Of a stretch of 64,000 nucleotides of DNA, positions 44,339 to 53,905 are shown piece by piece. How positions within the stretch are numbered: the stretch's first letter is position 1; every line of letters begins with the position of its first letter. Source of the DNA: Vibrio sp. RE88 (GTDB taxonomy: Bacteria > Pseudomonadota > Gammaproteobacteria > Enterobacterales > Vibrionaceae); NCBI RefSeq assembly GCF_013113835.1, contig NZ_VTYQ01000003.1, positions 620,001-684,000 on the forward strand. The letters run 5' to 3'. Both the position numbers and the translations under genes were made by a program. Under the pieces are notes generated by a model. That model did not search any database. It was not told where the DNA came from and saw only the letters and a program-made list of their open reading frames with translations.

Positions 44339-46630
44339 TTAGATTCGAGAAGCAGCAGCATACTGCTTAAGCAAATCCGGCACATCCAGAATCAGAGCGA
44401 TATGACCATCGCTGGTAATCGTTGCACCTGCCATTCCTGGTGTGCCTTGTAGTAGGTTATCAAGCGGCTTAATCACCACTTCTTCTTGGCCTATTAGAGT
44501 ATCAACGACAAAGCCAACACGCTGGCTGCCGATCTGAACAATAACGACGTGTCCGTGTCCTTTACGTAATTCAACTTCTCCAGCTCGTGGCGCTAGCCAA
44601 TTCTGAAGGTAGAACAGCGGAATTGATTTCTCACGAACAATGATTGTCAGTTGTCCATCAACTACGTTAGTACGGCTTAGATCTAGATGGAAAATTTCAT
44701 TCACGCTCGCCAATGGCAGAGCAAATGGGTGATCTGCGACTCCAACCATCAATGTTGGCAGAATTGCTAATGTCAAAGGTACTTTAATCGTAATCTTAGT
44801 TCCTTTGCCCATTTCAGAATCGATATCAATGGAGCCATTTAAGGTGTTGATGGCGGTTTTAACAACATCCATACCTACACCACGACCAGAAATATCCGAG
44901 ATTTGTTCTTTACTGGAGAAGCCCGGCATAAAGATAAGATTAAAACACTCTTTGTTGGTCAGACGTGAGGCCGCATCTTCATCCATAATACCGCGTTTAA
45001 CCGCAATGCCTCTTAGCTTGTCTGGGTCCATACCGCCACCATCATCAACGATAGCAAGTTCGATATGGTCACCTTCCTGAGCAGCAGACAGTATGACTTT
45101 ACCTGTTCTTGGTTTACCGGCTTTGACTCGGTCTTCTGGCATCTCGACACCATGGTCAACAGAGTTACGTACCAAGTGAATTAGTGGATCCGCGAGTGCT
45201 TCAACTAGGTTTTTATCCAAGTCGGTATCTTCACCACGCATCTCGAGGTTGATATCTTTCTTCAGGCTACGAGCTAAATCTCGAACAACACGAGGGAAAC
45301 GGCCGAATACTTTCTTGATCGGCTGCATGCGCGTTTTCATCACAGCGCCTTGAAGATCAGCAGTCACAACATCCAGGTTTGCTACCGCTTTTGACATTTC
45401 TTCATCGTTACTGTTCAACCCAAGGCTCAATAGACGATTTCGCACTAAAACGAGTTCGCCGACCATATTCATAATGATATCCAACGTTGAGGTATCAACA
45501 CGAACGGTGGCTTCAGCTTGAGGTTTCTTAGCTTGGGCAGCTGGAGGCGTGGCCTCCTTTTTCGCCGGCGGTGCAGCTTTGGCTTTTGGTGCTGGTGCAA
45601 CGGCAGCAGTTGGTGCCGGAGTCGCAGCAGGTTCTGCTGGCTTAGGTGCTGCTTTAGCGGGTGCAGGAGTCGGAATCGGATTTTCCGCTGCAGGCTTAGT
45701 CGCAGCCTCTAACTCTTCCGCTGATGGTCCTTTACCTGAACCATGTAAATCATCGAGCAGTTTTTCGAACTCCGCATCCGTCATCAGATCGCTATCACCA
45801 CCACTTGCAGCTGGCTTAGCAGGTTCCGGACTTGGAGGGGGAGTTACTGGCTCAGCAGGAGGAGCCGTGGCCGACACATCGCCAGGTGCGTTACCTGAGC
45901 CATGCAGTTCATCGAGCAATTTTTCAAATTCATCATCGGTAATATCGCCGCTCATATCGCCATTCAAAACTGAAGGCTCATTGGCGGGTGATGCAACTGC
46001 TGCAGGCGCCGCTGGTTCATCAGCATTACCTGGTGCACTACCTTTACCGTGCAATTCATCCAGCAGTTTTTCGAATTCGTCTTGAGTGATTTCATCAATA
46101 GAGCCTGCAGATACAGCTTCCGTGCTAGGCGCTTCTGGCGGTGCTGCTACAGGTTCTGGAGCGACCGGCTCTTCAGCAACAGGTTCATCCGCCACTGGAT
46201 CTGCAGGAGCTTCTGCCGCGGGTTCCGCTTCATCTTCGGTTTGTGGTTTGCTTAGACGATGCAGCTCATCAAGCAATGCTTGGTCTGCAGGGGTCAGAGG
46301 CTCTCTATCCTGTACTGCCTGAAACTGCTCATTGACAGTATCCAGCGCATTCAGCATGGTATCCATTAGACTTGCTGTTACCTGACGCTGGCCGTTACGC
46401 AAAATATCAAACACGTTTTCAGCACCGTGGCAGGTATCAACCAGTTCGGTTAATGACAAGAAACCCGCCCCGCCTTTGACAGTGTGGAAACCACGAAATA
46501 TTGCATTTAAAAGGTCTTTGTCGTCAGGGTTGTTTTCTAGTTCTACCAACTGCTCAGAAAGAAGCTCTAATATCTCGCCAGCTTCAACCAAAAAGTCCTG
46601 TAGAATGTCTTCGTCTAATTCATAGCTCAT
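44339..46630 (-). CDS. cheA: Chemotaxis histidine kinase CheA
   Basis: 763 residues: P1 Hpt domain with phospho-acceptor His49 in RGFHTVKGGAGF; a long Ala/Pro/Glu-rich linker (about 130-370) holding three near-identical FEKLLDELHG repeats; dimerisation (TVRVDTSTLDIIMNMVGEL), ATPase (N box HLVRNSVDHGVE, G boxes DDGGGMDPDKL and GRGVGMDVV) and CheW-like P5. The linker takes the place of the P2 CheY-binding domain and matches the region called LID in vibrio CheA, which binds ParP. Confidence 0.94.
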   Translation of the reverse strand: MSYELDEDILQDFLVEAGEILELLSEQLVELENNPDDKDLLNAIFRGFHTVKGGAGFLSLTELVDTCHGAENVFDILRNGQRQVTASLMDTMLNALDTVNEQFQAVQDREPLTPADQALLDELHRLSKPQTEDEAEPAAEAPADPVADEPVAEEPVAPEPVAAPPEAPSTEAVSAGSIDEITQDEFEKLLDELHGKGSAPGNADEPAAPAAVASPANEPSVLNGDMSGDITDDEFEKLLDELHGSGNAPGDVSATAPPAEPVTPPPSPEPAKPAASGGDSDLMTDAEFEKLLDDLHGSGKGPSAEELEAATKPAAENPIPTPAPAKAAPKPAEPAATPAPTAAVAPAPKAKAAPPAKKEATPPAAQAKKPQAEATVRVDTSTLDIIMNMVGELVLVRNRLLSLGLNSNDEEMSKAVANLDVVTADLQGAVMKTRMQPIKKVFGRFPRVVRDLARSLKKDINLEMRGEDTDLDKNLVEALADPLIHLVRNSVDHGVEMPEDRVKAGKPRTGKVILSAAQEGDHIELAIVDDGGGMDPDKLRGIAVKRGIMDEDAASRLTNKECFNLIFMPGFSSKEQISDISGRGVGMDVVKTAINTLNGSIDIDSEMGKGTKITIKVPLTLAILPTLMVGVADHPFALPLASVNEIFHLDLSRTNVVDGQLTIIVREKSIPLFYLQNWLAPRAGEVELRKGHGHVVIVQIGSQRVGFVVDTLIGQEEVVIKPLDNLLQGTPGMAGATITSDGHIALILDVPDLLKQYAAASRI
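45727..46098 (-). repeat. Three linear repeats in the CheA linker
   Basis: Protein repeats TQDEFEKLLDELHGKGSAPG (about residues 182-201), TDDEFEKLLDELHGSGNAPG (231-250) and TDAEFEKLLDDLHGSGKGPS (284-303). A degenerate fourth copy, TPADQALLDELHRLSKP, follows the P1 domain (about 113-129). Each is an amphipathic helix motif spaced by Ala/Pro-rich spacer. Confidence 0.85.
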
Positions 46631-46639
46631 AAGTTACCT

Positions 46640-47359
46640 CTAAAACCCAAGACTTGAGAGTAAGTCGTCGACTTCGTCTTGTGATGAAACCGCATCTTCC
46701 CTTTCATGAGGGTTGAGTATTGGCCCCTCTGGGTCTATCGATGATTTGTTCTTATTGTTTGTAGCGTCCTGTAGTTGACTTGCGCCAAACGCTGTCAGAA
46801 TTTCCACTAGTCTCTTTTCAACTTCATTAACGAGGGTAATCACTCGGCGAATGATTTGACCTGTTAAATCCTGAAAATCCTGCGCCATTAGAATTTCTGT
46901 TAGCTGCCCTCTAAGCTCGGAGCTATCTCCTTCTACTTCGCCAAGTAGACCATCAATGCGATGGCACAGAGCTTTAAATTCTGCAAGTTCAATACGACCA
47001 TGCATTAATTCGTTCCACTGAGGGCGAACCTGGAGCAATCCTTCGTGAAGGTTGTCTGCTATTGGCATGCAGCGGTCAACAGCATCCATGGTTTTATTCG
47101 CCGCAGTCTCTGTCTTATCAATGACATACTGGAGTCTATCCCTGGCATCAGGGATTTCATCGTTCGCGATCTCACTCATACGTTCATCAATACTAAATTG
47201 CTTGATAGATTCGTGAAGATCACGCGTCAGCTCACCTATTTCCTGTAGCATTGGATTAGAAGAGCCTTCGTGTATCTCTTTGACAAGTTGGTCAGCTTCT
47301 TGCTGCTGATCGTTTTCTAACAACTCTACGAGGTGCTTTGCCTGTTCTAATGAAATCAT
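46640..47359 (-). CDS. cheZ: CheY-P phosphatase CheZ
   Basis: 239 residues, long helical hairpin protein. Catalytic region LTEILMAQDFQDLTGQIIRRVITLV contains the conserved Asp-Gln (DFQD) that activates water. C-terminal CheY-binding peptide ends DEVDDLLSSLGF. Lies between cheY and cheA. Confidence 0.95.
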   Translation of the reverse strand: MISLEQAKHLVELLENDQQQEADQLVKEIHEGSSNPMLQEIGELTRDLHESIKQFSIDERMSEIANDEIPDARDRLQYVIDKTETAANKTMDAVDRCMPIADNLHEGLLQVRPQWNELMHGRIELAEFKALCHRIDGLLGEVEGDSSELRGQLTEILMAQDFQDLTGQIIRRVITLVNEVEKRLVEILTAFGASQLQDATNNKNKSSIDPEGPILNPHEREDAVSSQDEVDDLLSSLGF

Positions 47360-47399
47360 TCTGAATTGGCCTTTCGCGTTCCGTCGTCAATTCCTTGAC

Positions 47400-47780
47400 T
47401 TATAAACGCTCAAAGATTTTATCTAATTTTTCTTTTAGTGTAGCTGCGGTAAATGGCTTAACGATGTAGCCATTAACACCTGCTTGCGCAGCTTCAATGA
47501 TTTGTTCGCGCTTCGCTTCTGCTGTGATCATAAGAACAGGTAGATGCTTAAGCTCCTCGTCGGCACGAATATGCTTCAGAAGGTCGATACCTTGCATACC
47601 AGGCATGTTCCAGTCTGTTACTACAAAGTCGAACTCACCTTTCTTAAGCATTGGTAACGCCGTTAAGCCGTCATCCGCTTCTTGAGTGTTATTGAAACCC
47701 AAGTCACGAAGTAAGTTCTTAACGATACGGCGCATTGTTGAAAAGTCGTCAACAATAAGGATCTTCATGTTTTTATTCAA
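47400..47780 (-). CDS. cheY: Chemotaxis response regulator CheY
   Basis: 126 residues from TTG 47780, which has GGAGG 5 bases upstream; a GTG 12 bases earlier is in frame but would place the ribosome site inside the gene. [20 protein letters not shown], phospho-acceptor Asp in [10 protein letters not shown], switch Thr and Lys in MITAEAKRE and VKPF. Resembles the V. cholerae CheY-3 that controls the flagellar motor. Confidence 0.95.
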   Translation of the reverse strand: MNKNMKILIVDDFSTMRRIVKNLLRDLGFNNTQEADDGLTALPMLKKGEFDFVVTDWNMPGMQGIDLLKHIRADEELKHLPVLMITAEAKREQIIEAAQAGVNGYIVKPFTAATLKEKLDKIFERL

Positions 47781-47813
47781 AATTGCCTCCACTGAGTTCG
47801 ATATCAGTGATTT

Positions 47814-48548
47814 TTAGTCATTATTTGTCCAAACACTCAACTTTGTGCGTAGACGCTGCATTGATTGGCTTAGTATTTGGCTAACGCGCGACTCGCTAAC
47901 ACCAATAACTTCGCCGATTTCCTTCAAGTTTAACTCTTCATCATAATAAAGCGAAAGTACTAGAGCTTCTCTTTCAGGAAGTGATTTAATTGATTCTACT
48001 AGTGCAGTACGAAAATATTCATCTGCGACGCCCTGAAAAGGGATATTTTCTTCGTCAGCATCTTCGTGCGATATCGCATCTTCTGACACACCTAAATCGT
48101 CAATACCAATGAGACGAGAACTGTTAATATCCGTTAATGCACTATGGTATTGCTCAAGACTCATTTCTAAGCGCTTGGCGACCTCTGCATCGGTTGGGTC
48201 CCGATTGAGTTCACCTTCTAACTGCGCAATGGCCTGACTGATTTCTCGACTATTTTTGTGTACTGAGCGGGGAACCCAATCCCCACGGCGTATATCATCA
48301 AGCATAGCACCACGGATGCGAATACCAGCATAGGTTTCAAAACTGGCGCCTTTACTGCCGTCGTAGTTCTTTTGAGCTTCTAATAAGCCGATCATTCCGG
48401 CTTGAATAAGGTCTTCGACCTGTACGCTCGGAGGCAATCGCCCGAGCAAGTGGTGAGCAATGCGCTTCACCAGCACCGAGTATTTTTCTAAAAACGCTCG
48501 CTGGCTGTCTTGATTTGCGTATTGGTCATAGGTCAATGCCTTATTCAC
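47814..48548 (-). CDS. fliA: Flagellar sigma factor FliA (sigma-28)
   Basis: 244 residues from GTG 48548, with GAGG 9 bases upstream; one codon earlier (TTG) is possible. Regions 2 (HHLLGRLPPSVQVEDLIQAGMIGLLEAQKNYDG...SFETYAGIRIRGAMLDDIR), 3 (SREISQAIAQLEGEL) and 4 (LPEREALVLSLYYDEELNLKEIGEVIGVSESRVSQILSQ) are complete. Transcribes late flagellar genes. Overlaps the flhG stop. Confidence 0.96.
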   Translation of the reverse strand: MNKALTYDQYANQDSQRAFLEKYSVLVKRIAHHLLGRLPPSVQVEDLIQAGMIGLLEAQKNYDGSKGASFETYAGIRIRGAMLDDIRRGDWVPRSVHKNSREISQAIAQLEGELNRDPTDAEVAKRLEMSLEQYHSALTDINSSRLIGIDDLGVSEDAISHEDADEENIPFQGVADEYFRTALVESIKSLPEREALVLSLYYDEELNLKEIGEVIGVSESRVSQILSQSMQRLRTKLSVWTNND

Positions 48549-49428
48549 CAAATGGTTCCTCTAACATCTCTGTTCCATGAAGTAAGCGTTCTACAAAAAA
48601 CTCCAGATGTCCACTCGGTGTCTTAGGAATTGGCCAAGTTAGCGCTTTATTTGCTAACGATCCCAAAGCTAATGACGCTGGCGAGCGAGGGAATGCATCC
48701 ACGACAATCTTTTGTTTTTTCACAGCTTGTCGAACTTTATCATCCAATGGAATACATGCTACGAGCTCAAGGCTAACATTCAAGAATCGCTCTGTGACCA
48801 AGGTCAACTTTGCGAACAATTCTCTGCCTTCACGATAACTTCTGACCATATTTGCAACAATTTTAAATCGTTGAACTTGGTGTTCTTTGCTCAAAAGTTT
48901 GATCAGAGCATATGCATCCGTGATAGACGTCGGTTCGTCACAAACCACAACTACCACATCCTGAGCTGCGCGTGAAAAGCTCACTACCATATCTGAGATC
49001 CCGGCAGCAGTATCAATGAGTAGCACGTCCATCTCATCTTCTAAGCTGCCAAAAGCACGAATTAAACCAACATGTTGCGCATGAGACAGTTCGGTCATTG
49101 ACTGAGTGCCTGAAGTCGCTGGGATAATTTTTATTCCATACGGTCCTTCAACAATAGCATCTTGTAAGTCACATTCGCCTGCTAATACATGGCCAAGATT
49201 TTTCTTCGACCGTATACCCAGCATTACATCAACGTTTGCCAAACCAAGGTCAGCATCAAGCACCATGACCTTCTTGCCTTGGCGCGCCATACATATCGCC
49301 AGGCCTAAAGTCACATTTGATTTACCCACGCCGCCCTTACCACCAGTAACCGCAATTACTTTAGTGAGTGAAGGTTGTGTTAAGCGGCGTAGTCCGCTTG
49401 CTTGGTCTTGTATCATATTCTTAGTCAT
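48541..49428 (-). CDS. flhG: Flagellar number regulator FlhG (FleN/MinD-like ATPase)
   Basis: 295 residues from ATG 49428 (upstream in-frame start adds a non-family 19 residues). Deviant Walker A VTGGKGGVGKSNVTLGLA, DADLGLANVDVMLG and LLIDTAAGI. With FlhF it sets flagellum number, keeping cells singly flagellated. Starts 13 bases after the flhF stop. Confidence 0.95.
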   Translation of the reverse strand: MTKNMIQDQASGLRRLTQPSLTKVIAVTGGKGGVGKSNVTLGLAICMARQGKKVMVLDADLGLANVDVMLGIRSKKNLGHVLAGECDLQDAIVEGPYGIKIIPATSGTQSMTELSHAQHVGLIRAFGSLEDEMDVLLIDTAAGISDMVVSFSRAAQDVVVVVCDEPTSITDAYALIKLLSKEHQVQRFKIVANMVRSYREGRELFAKLTLVTERFLNVSLELVACIPLDDKVRQAVKKQKIVVDAFPRSPASLALGSLANKALTWPIPKTPSGHLEFFVERLLHGTEMLEEPFGE

Positions 49429-49441
49429 AATCGTCCGCCGC

Positions 49442-50923
49442 CTAGAACCTTTCTGATTCACTATTCCAATAGTGAGGTTCGTCATCTGTCGACTTCTCTA
49501 ACAATTCATTTGCCTTCGCAACCATGTACTTAGGTTGCGCTATCACTATGTCTTCTGGAACTCGCTGTCCATTCGCGATATAAGCCACGGGTAATGAGTT
49601 TTGTACTACGACACTGACAAACTCTCCTAGGCTTAACGACTCATCCAGTTTGGTGAGAATACAACCCGAAAGTGGAATTCTCTTAAAGTGGTCGATGGTC
49701 TCTTGCAGTACCTTTCGCTGCGCAGTAGCAGGTAACACTAGGTAGCTGTGGATCACTTCACCGCTTTCGTGCATGAGCGTATCGAGCTGCTCTGATAAGC
49801 GAACATCACGCTGTCCCATACCTGCTGTATCAACCAGAATTAGGCGACGATTTCTCAATTGATATATTACATCGGCTAACTCTTTGGAATCTTTAGCAAC
49901 TTTTACAGCACATCCCATAATTCGGCCATAAATCGATAATTGCTCGTGTGCACCGATACGATAAGTATCCGTTGTAACTAGTGCGACATTGTCTGAACCA
50001 AACTCCATGGCAGCTCTTGCTGCAAGCTTGGCAACCGTCGTCGTTTTACCCACACCTGTTGGCCCGAGAAGGGCAACCACACCACCACGTTTGAGAATAT
50101 CTTGTTTGGAAATAGGAATTTGGTCTGAAACCAGACCCAGCAACGCTTTCCATGCTTTTGTGGGTGGCGTGTCTTCAGGAATGTAGCATGCCAGTTGATC
50201 CGCTAGCTCAGCAGAAACTCCCATGCGTTCAAGTCGTTTGATCAACATGGCTCGAAGAGGTTCGCGGCGCTCAACTTCCTGCCACATCAGCCCGGACACT
50301 TGATGCTCAAGAAGTCGGCGAATTGACGTCATCTCTTCACGCATGTCTTCAAGATCTTCGCCGCGCATATTCTGCTCTTCGGCACGACTGCGTTCATAAC
50401 GTGTCGGGTCAAGACGTGGAGCTGGTCGCTCTGCGCTTCGGTCTTCCGCAATCAGTCGGGCTAACGGCGAGTCTTCACGCACCTGAACGCCGTTATTATC
50501 CCCTCGAGCAGCAGACTGTCTCTTCAGCAATGCCGACAATGAATCCGCACTTTCAGGTTCATTACCATCGGCTTCTGCAGCACCATTGCTGTATTGTTTA
50601 AGCATGTTAGCAAAGCGCTTCGTCATGGAGCGGCCTGAATCCGCCTTACCTTGCAGACTCACCCTGTCTTCGTCTAACTGACGTTGCTTAGGAGTTGGAG
50701 CGCTCTGCATGTTTGCAGCGGCCTGAGAGTTGTTGTAGCGAGGTTGGGAGTTATAGTTAGCGCCTGAGCGCGCTGCGGCTGTCTCATTGTCGACCGCCGC
50801 AACAATCTCCACACCACCAGCGACTTTTTTATTAGACATGATAACTGCATCATCACCTAACTCCCCTTTGACTTGGAGTAAGGCGGTCCGCATGTCTTTG
50901 GCAAAAAATCGTTTAATCTTCAA
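49442..50923 (-). CDS. flhF: Flagellar placement GTPase FlhF
   Basis: 493 residues from TTG 50923 (GGA seven bases upstream; MKIKRFFAKDMRTALLQVKGELG is the usual start). A GTG 21 bases earlier is in frame. Poorly conserved B domain (about 50-210), then NG domain with G1 ALLGPTGVGKTTTVAKLAARA, DTYRIGAHEQL, LILVDTAGMGQRD and TKLDESLSLGEF. SRP-type GTPase that recruits the first flagellar components to the pole. Confidence 0.95.
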   Translation of the reverse strand: MKIKRFFAKDMRTALLQVKGELGDDAVIMSNKKVAGGVEIVAAVDNETAAARSGANYNSQPRYNNSQAAANMQSAPTPKQRQLDEDRVSLQGKADSGRSMTKRFANMLKQYSNGAAEADGNEPESADSLSALLKRQSAARGDNNGVQVREDSPLARLIAEDRSAERPAPRLDPTRYERSRAEEQNMRGEDLEDMREEMTSIRRLLEHQVSGLMWQEVERREPLRAMLIKRLERMGVSAELADQLACYIPEDTPPTKAWKALLGLVSDQIPISKQDILKRGGVVALLGPTGVGKTTTVAKLAARAAMEFGSDNVALVTTDTYRIGAHEQLSIYGRIMGCAVKVAKDSKELADVIYQLRNRRLILVDTAGMGQRDVRLSEQLDTLMHESGEVIHSYLVLPATAQRKVLQETIDHFKRIPLSGCILTKLDESLSLGEFVSVVVQNSLPVAYIANGQRVPEDIVIAQPKYMVAKANELLEKSTDDEPHYWNSESERF

Positions 50924-50953
50924 AGTAGATATCCATCTATTCACGCATTACTG

Positions 50954-53047
50954 CTAGTTACCAACGGCTTGAACAATACGTATTTGTTTCTCGTCTGGGA
51001 TTTCCTGATAAGAGAGTACTCGCAGCGATGGGATTGTGTTCTTCACAAACTTCGCCAACGTAGAGCGCAATACGCCAGAGGTCAGAAGGACGGCTGGCTC
51101 TCCTTTCAACTCTTGCTCTTGAGTCGCTTGAGTTAAAGAAGATTGTAGTCGTTCTGCCAAACCTGGTTCGATGCCTGCAGACTCTCCCCCAGATGCTTGC
51201 ATTGTTTGATGCAATATTTGTTCCAGTTCAGGAATCAATGTAATGACTGGCAACTCAGGCTCTATTCCATTGATTTCCTGAACAATTAATCGTTTTAAAG
51301 AAATACGAACGGCTGCTGTGAGGATGTCAGGTTCTTGACTCTTACTTGAGTATTCAGCCAAGGTTTGGACGATAGTTCGAATGTCTCGGATAGGTACCGC
51401 TTCATTAAGTAAGTTCTGTAGCACTTTCACTACAACGCCCAGCTGAAGCTGATCCGGCACAAAGTTCTCAACCAATTTAGGTGCACTTCGGCCGAGCATC
51501 TCCAACAGGTTTTGCACTTCTTCATGACCAATCAGATTTGAAGCGTTGTTCGTTAGCAGTTGACTTAAATGAGTAGCAAGAACGGTTGAAGAGTCCACGA
51601 CGGTATAACCCAGCGCTTGAGCATGCTCGCGCTGTTCATCTTTAATCCACACCGCCTCAAGGCCAAAAGCAGGGTCGATGGTCGGCTCACCTTCCACCAT
51701 GCCATACACCTGCCCCGGGTTAATCGCTAGCTCCATATCAGGGCGAATCTCTGCCTCACCCACGGCTACGCCCATCAAGGTAATCCGATAGCTGTTGGGC
51801 GTTAGTTCTAAGTTATCGCGAATGTGGACTGCAGGAATCAGAAAACCAAAATCTTGCGAGAGTTTTTTGCGAACGCCCTTAACTCGCTCTAACAACTCGC
51901 CTCCTTGGTCTTTATCCACCAATGGGATCAATCGGTAACCTACCTCAAGGCCAATGATGTCAACGGGTTGGACGTCATCCCAAGACAATTCTTTAGGCGT
52001 CGGGGCATCTTGCTCTGTGGTGGCTGGTAGGTTAGATTTTTCTGCTTCTAGTTTCTGTTTACGGTGAATCCAGTACGCACCAGCACCGGCTAAAATCGCA
52101 AGCAACAGAAACGCAAAATGCGGCATACCAGGAACGACACCCATCACGCCAAGAATACCTGCGGTAATCATCAGTGCTTTCGGGTTGTCGAACATCTGGA
52201 ACACAACCTGCTGCCCCATATCCTCGTCAGTGTTCTGACGAGTTACCATTATCGCGGCACCAATCGACAAGAGTAGCGACGGTATCTGAGCAACCAAGCC
52301 ATCACCGATAGTCAACAGGGTATAGATCTGGATCGCATCATTGAATGCCAATCCATACTGAGCCATACCAATCGATAAGCCACCGATGATGTTGATAAAC
52401 AGAATCAGAATACCTGCAATGGCATCGCCTTTTACAAACTTTGACGCACCGTCCATCGAGCCATAAAAGTCCGCTTCTTTCGTCACTTCCTGACGGCGAG
52501 TCCGAGCTTGGTCTTGATCTATCAGTCCTGCGTTCAAGTCAGCATCGATCGCCATTTGCTTACCTGGTAATGCGTCCAAGGTAAAACGTGCGCTCACTTC
52601 AGAAATACGGCCAGCACCTTTGGTCACAACCATAAAGTTGATGATCATCAGAATGAGGAAGACCACTAGACCGACGGCATAGTTACCACCAATAACCACG
52701 CTACCAAACGCTTCAATCACACTACCCGCAGCCCCGGTGCCTTCGTGTCCATACAACAAAACAACACGAGTTGAAGCAACGTTCAGCGCTAAACGTAGTA
52801 AGGTCGCGATAAGAAGTACTGTCGGGAAGGCTGCGAAATCTAATGGTCTACGGGTGTAGACTGTGACCAATAACACCACCATCGCCAGTGCGATGTTAAA
52901 TGTGAAGAATAAGTCGAGCAGAAATGGCGGTATCGGCAGCACGACCATCGCCAGTGTCGCCAATACCATGACAGGCGCACCTATCGCTGGCATTGCTCTC
53001 TGAGGGATGGAAGGTAACTTATCCGCGAACGGCAATGTAAACTTCAT
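50954..53047 (-). CDS. flhA: Flagellar export gate protein FlhA
   Basis: 697 residues: eight N-terminal membrane helices, the FHIPEP motif region (RISEVSARFTLDALPGKQMAIDADLNAGLI) and a ~330-residue cytoplasmic domain that docks export chaperones. First gene of the operon that runs to the DUF2802 gene. A sigma-54 promoter precedes it. Confidence 0.96.
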   Translation of the reverse strand: MKFTLPFADKLPSIPQRAMPAIGAPVMVLATLAMVVLPIPPFLLDLFFTFNIALAMVVLLVTVYTRRPLDFAAFPTVLLIATLLRLALNVASTRVVLLYGHEGTGAAGSVIEAFGSVVIGGNYAVGLVVFLILMIINFMVVTKGAGRISEVSARFTLDALPGKQMAIDADLNAGLIDQDQARTRRQEVTKEADFYGSMDGASKFVKGDAIAGILILFINIIGGLSIGMAQYGLAFNDAIQIYTLLTIGDGLVAQIPSLLLSIGAAIMVTRQNTDEDMGQQVVFQMFDNPKALMITAGILGVMGVVPGMPHFAFLLLAILAGAGAYWIHRKQKLEAEKSNLPATTEQDAPTPKELSWDDVQPVDIIGLEVGYRLIPLVDKDQGGELLERVKGVRKKLSQDFGFLIPAVHIRDNLELTPNSYRITLMGVAVGEAEIRPDMELAINPGQVYGMVEGEPTIDPAFGLEAVWIKDEQREHAQALGYTVVDSSTVLATHLSQLLTNNASNLIGHEEVQNLLEMLGRSAPKLVENFVPDQLQLGVVVKVLQNLLNEAVPIRDIRTIVQTLAEYSSKSQEPDILTAAVRISLKRLIVQEINGIEPELPVITLIPELEQILHQTMQASGGESAGIEPGLAERLQSSLTQATQEQELKGEPAVLLTSGVLRSTLAKFVKNTIPSLRVLSYQEIPDEKQIRIVQAVGN

Positions 53048-53094
53048 AGAAGAGAAATCTATAATTTAACCAAAATTAAGGGACTTAGGCGGTT

Positions 53095-53112
53095 ATGCAA
53101 GTTCCAGTCCAT
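53095..53112 (-). promoter_or_regulatory. Sigma-54 promoter of the flhA operon
   Basis: On the minus strand ATGGACTGGAACTTGCAT: GG and GC are 12 bases apart and the -12 element TTGCAT is perfect. Start predicted near 53085. In vibrios this operon is activated by the sigma-54 regulators FlrA/FlrC. Confidence 0.75.
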
Positions 53113-53200
53113 AAGTCCTGTCAATTTTATGGCTAAATTGCAAAGTCAGAGAAAGCAGTAACTCGTTGAATTACTTTGTTTCCTACATGAGCGATACACT

Positions 53201-53665
53201 TTAAGGTTGGATATTAAAAATCAGCTCGCCACGTCGTTTATTCAGATCGTAATCAACACATACGATGCCCGAGGTAGGAAACATCGGTGGCACCATATCT
53301 GGCACAAATTCCGCCGTAAGATAACCGACCAATGGCAAGTGAGAGACTAATAGGATCGATTCCAGACCTTCCACTTGAGCAACCGCCGCCACATAATCCG
53401 CCACATGTGTCGACTCACCATACGGAGTGATCTCTTCAAACGTTTGGATTTGTTTGGCGTTGAAACTACGGGATACTTCCTGCCAGGTTTGCTGGGCACG
53501 TAAGTAAGGGCTTACCAGTACTTTATCAAACTGTGCATAGCCTTGATCTGCACATGCTCTGGCCACTGCGGCTGAGGCACTGCGTCCTCTTTCTGTTAGC
53601 GCACGTTCTGCGTCTGAAGCAGCGTAATGTTCTGCTTCTCCGTGACGCATTATAAATATTTTCAT
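53201..53665 (-). CDS. sixA: Phosphohistidine phosphatase SixA
   Basis: 154 residues. Histidine phosphatase superfamily motif MRHGEAEHYA at the N terminus and the second catalytic His in LLVSHLPLVGYL. In E. coli SixA dephosphorylates His of NPr/ArcB-type Hpt domains. Alone, convergent with nothing; 240 bases to the divergent M16 protease gene contain both promoters. Confidence 0.93.
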   Translation of the reverse strand: MKIFIMRHGEAEHYAASDAERALTERGRSASAAVARACADQGYAQFDKVLVSPYLRAQQTWQEVSRSFNAKQIQTFEEITPYGESTHVADYVAAVAQVEGLESILLVSHLPLVGYLTAEFVPDMVPPMFPTSGIVCVDYDLNKRRGELIFNIQP

Positions 53666-53905
53666 GGCTTCTTCCTAAATCGGTGACTGCTCACTAACCG
53701 TGATTGTTATTCTTTAATACACGGACTTTTGTTGTCCGTTTAAAAATAATTATATCAAGTACCTTGCTAAAGACTTCGACTTTCTTAACAATCTTAAGGA
53801 ACGGATAAATAAATTACGTATGCTTATATTTCTCAAAGAGATAGTTGGCACTCGTTCGCATCCCGTACATACTAGTATCTAGGCACCTTCAGCGGAGAGA
53901 CCCTT

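Noticed and set aside
45518..46335. Long plus-strand frames opposite the CheA linker (Ala/Ser/Gly/Arg rich)
   Set aside because: Antisense of a repetitive Ala/Pro/Glu-coding region, which produces open frames by composition; no starts with ribosome sites.
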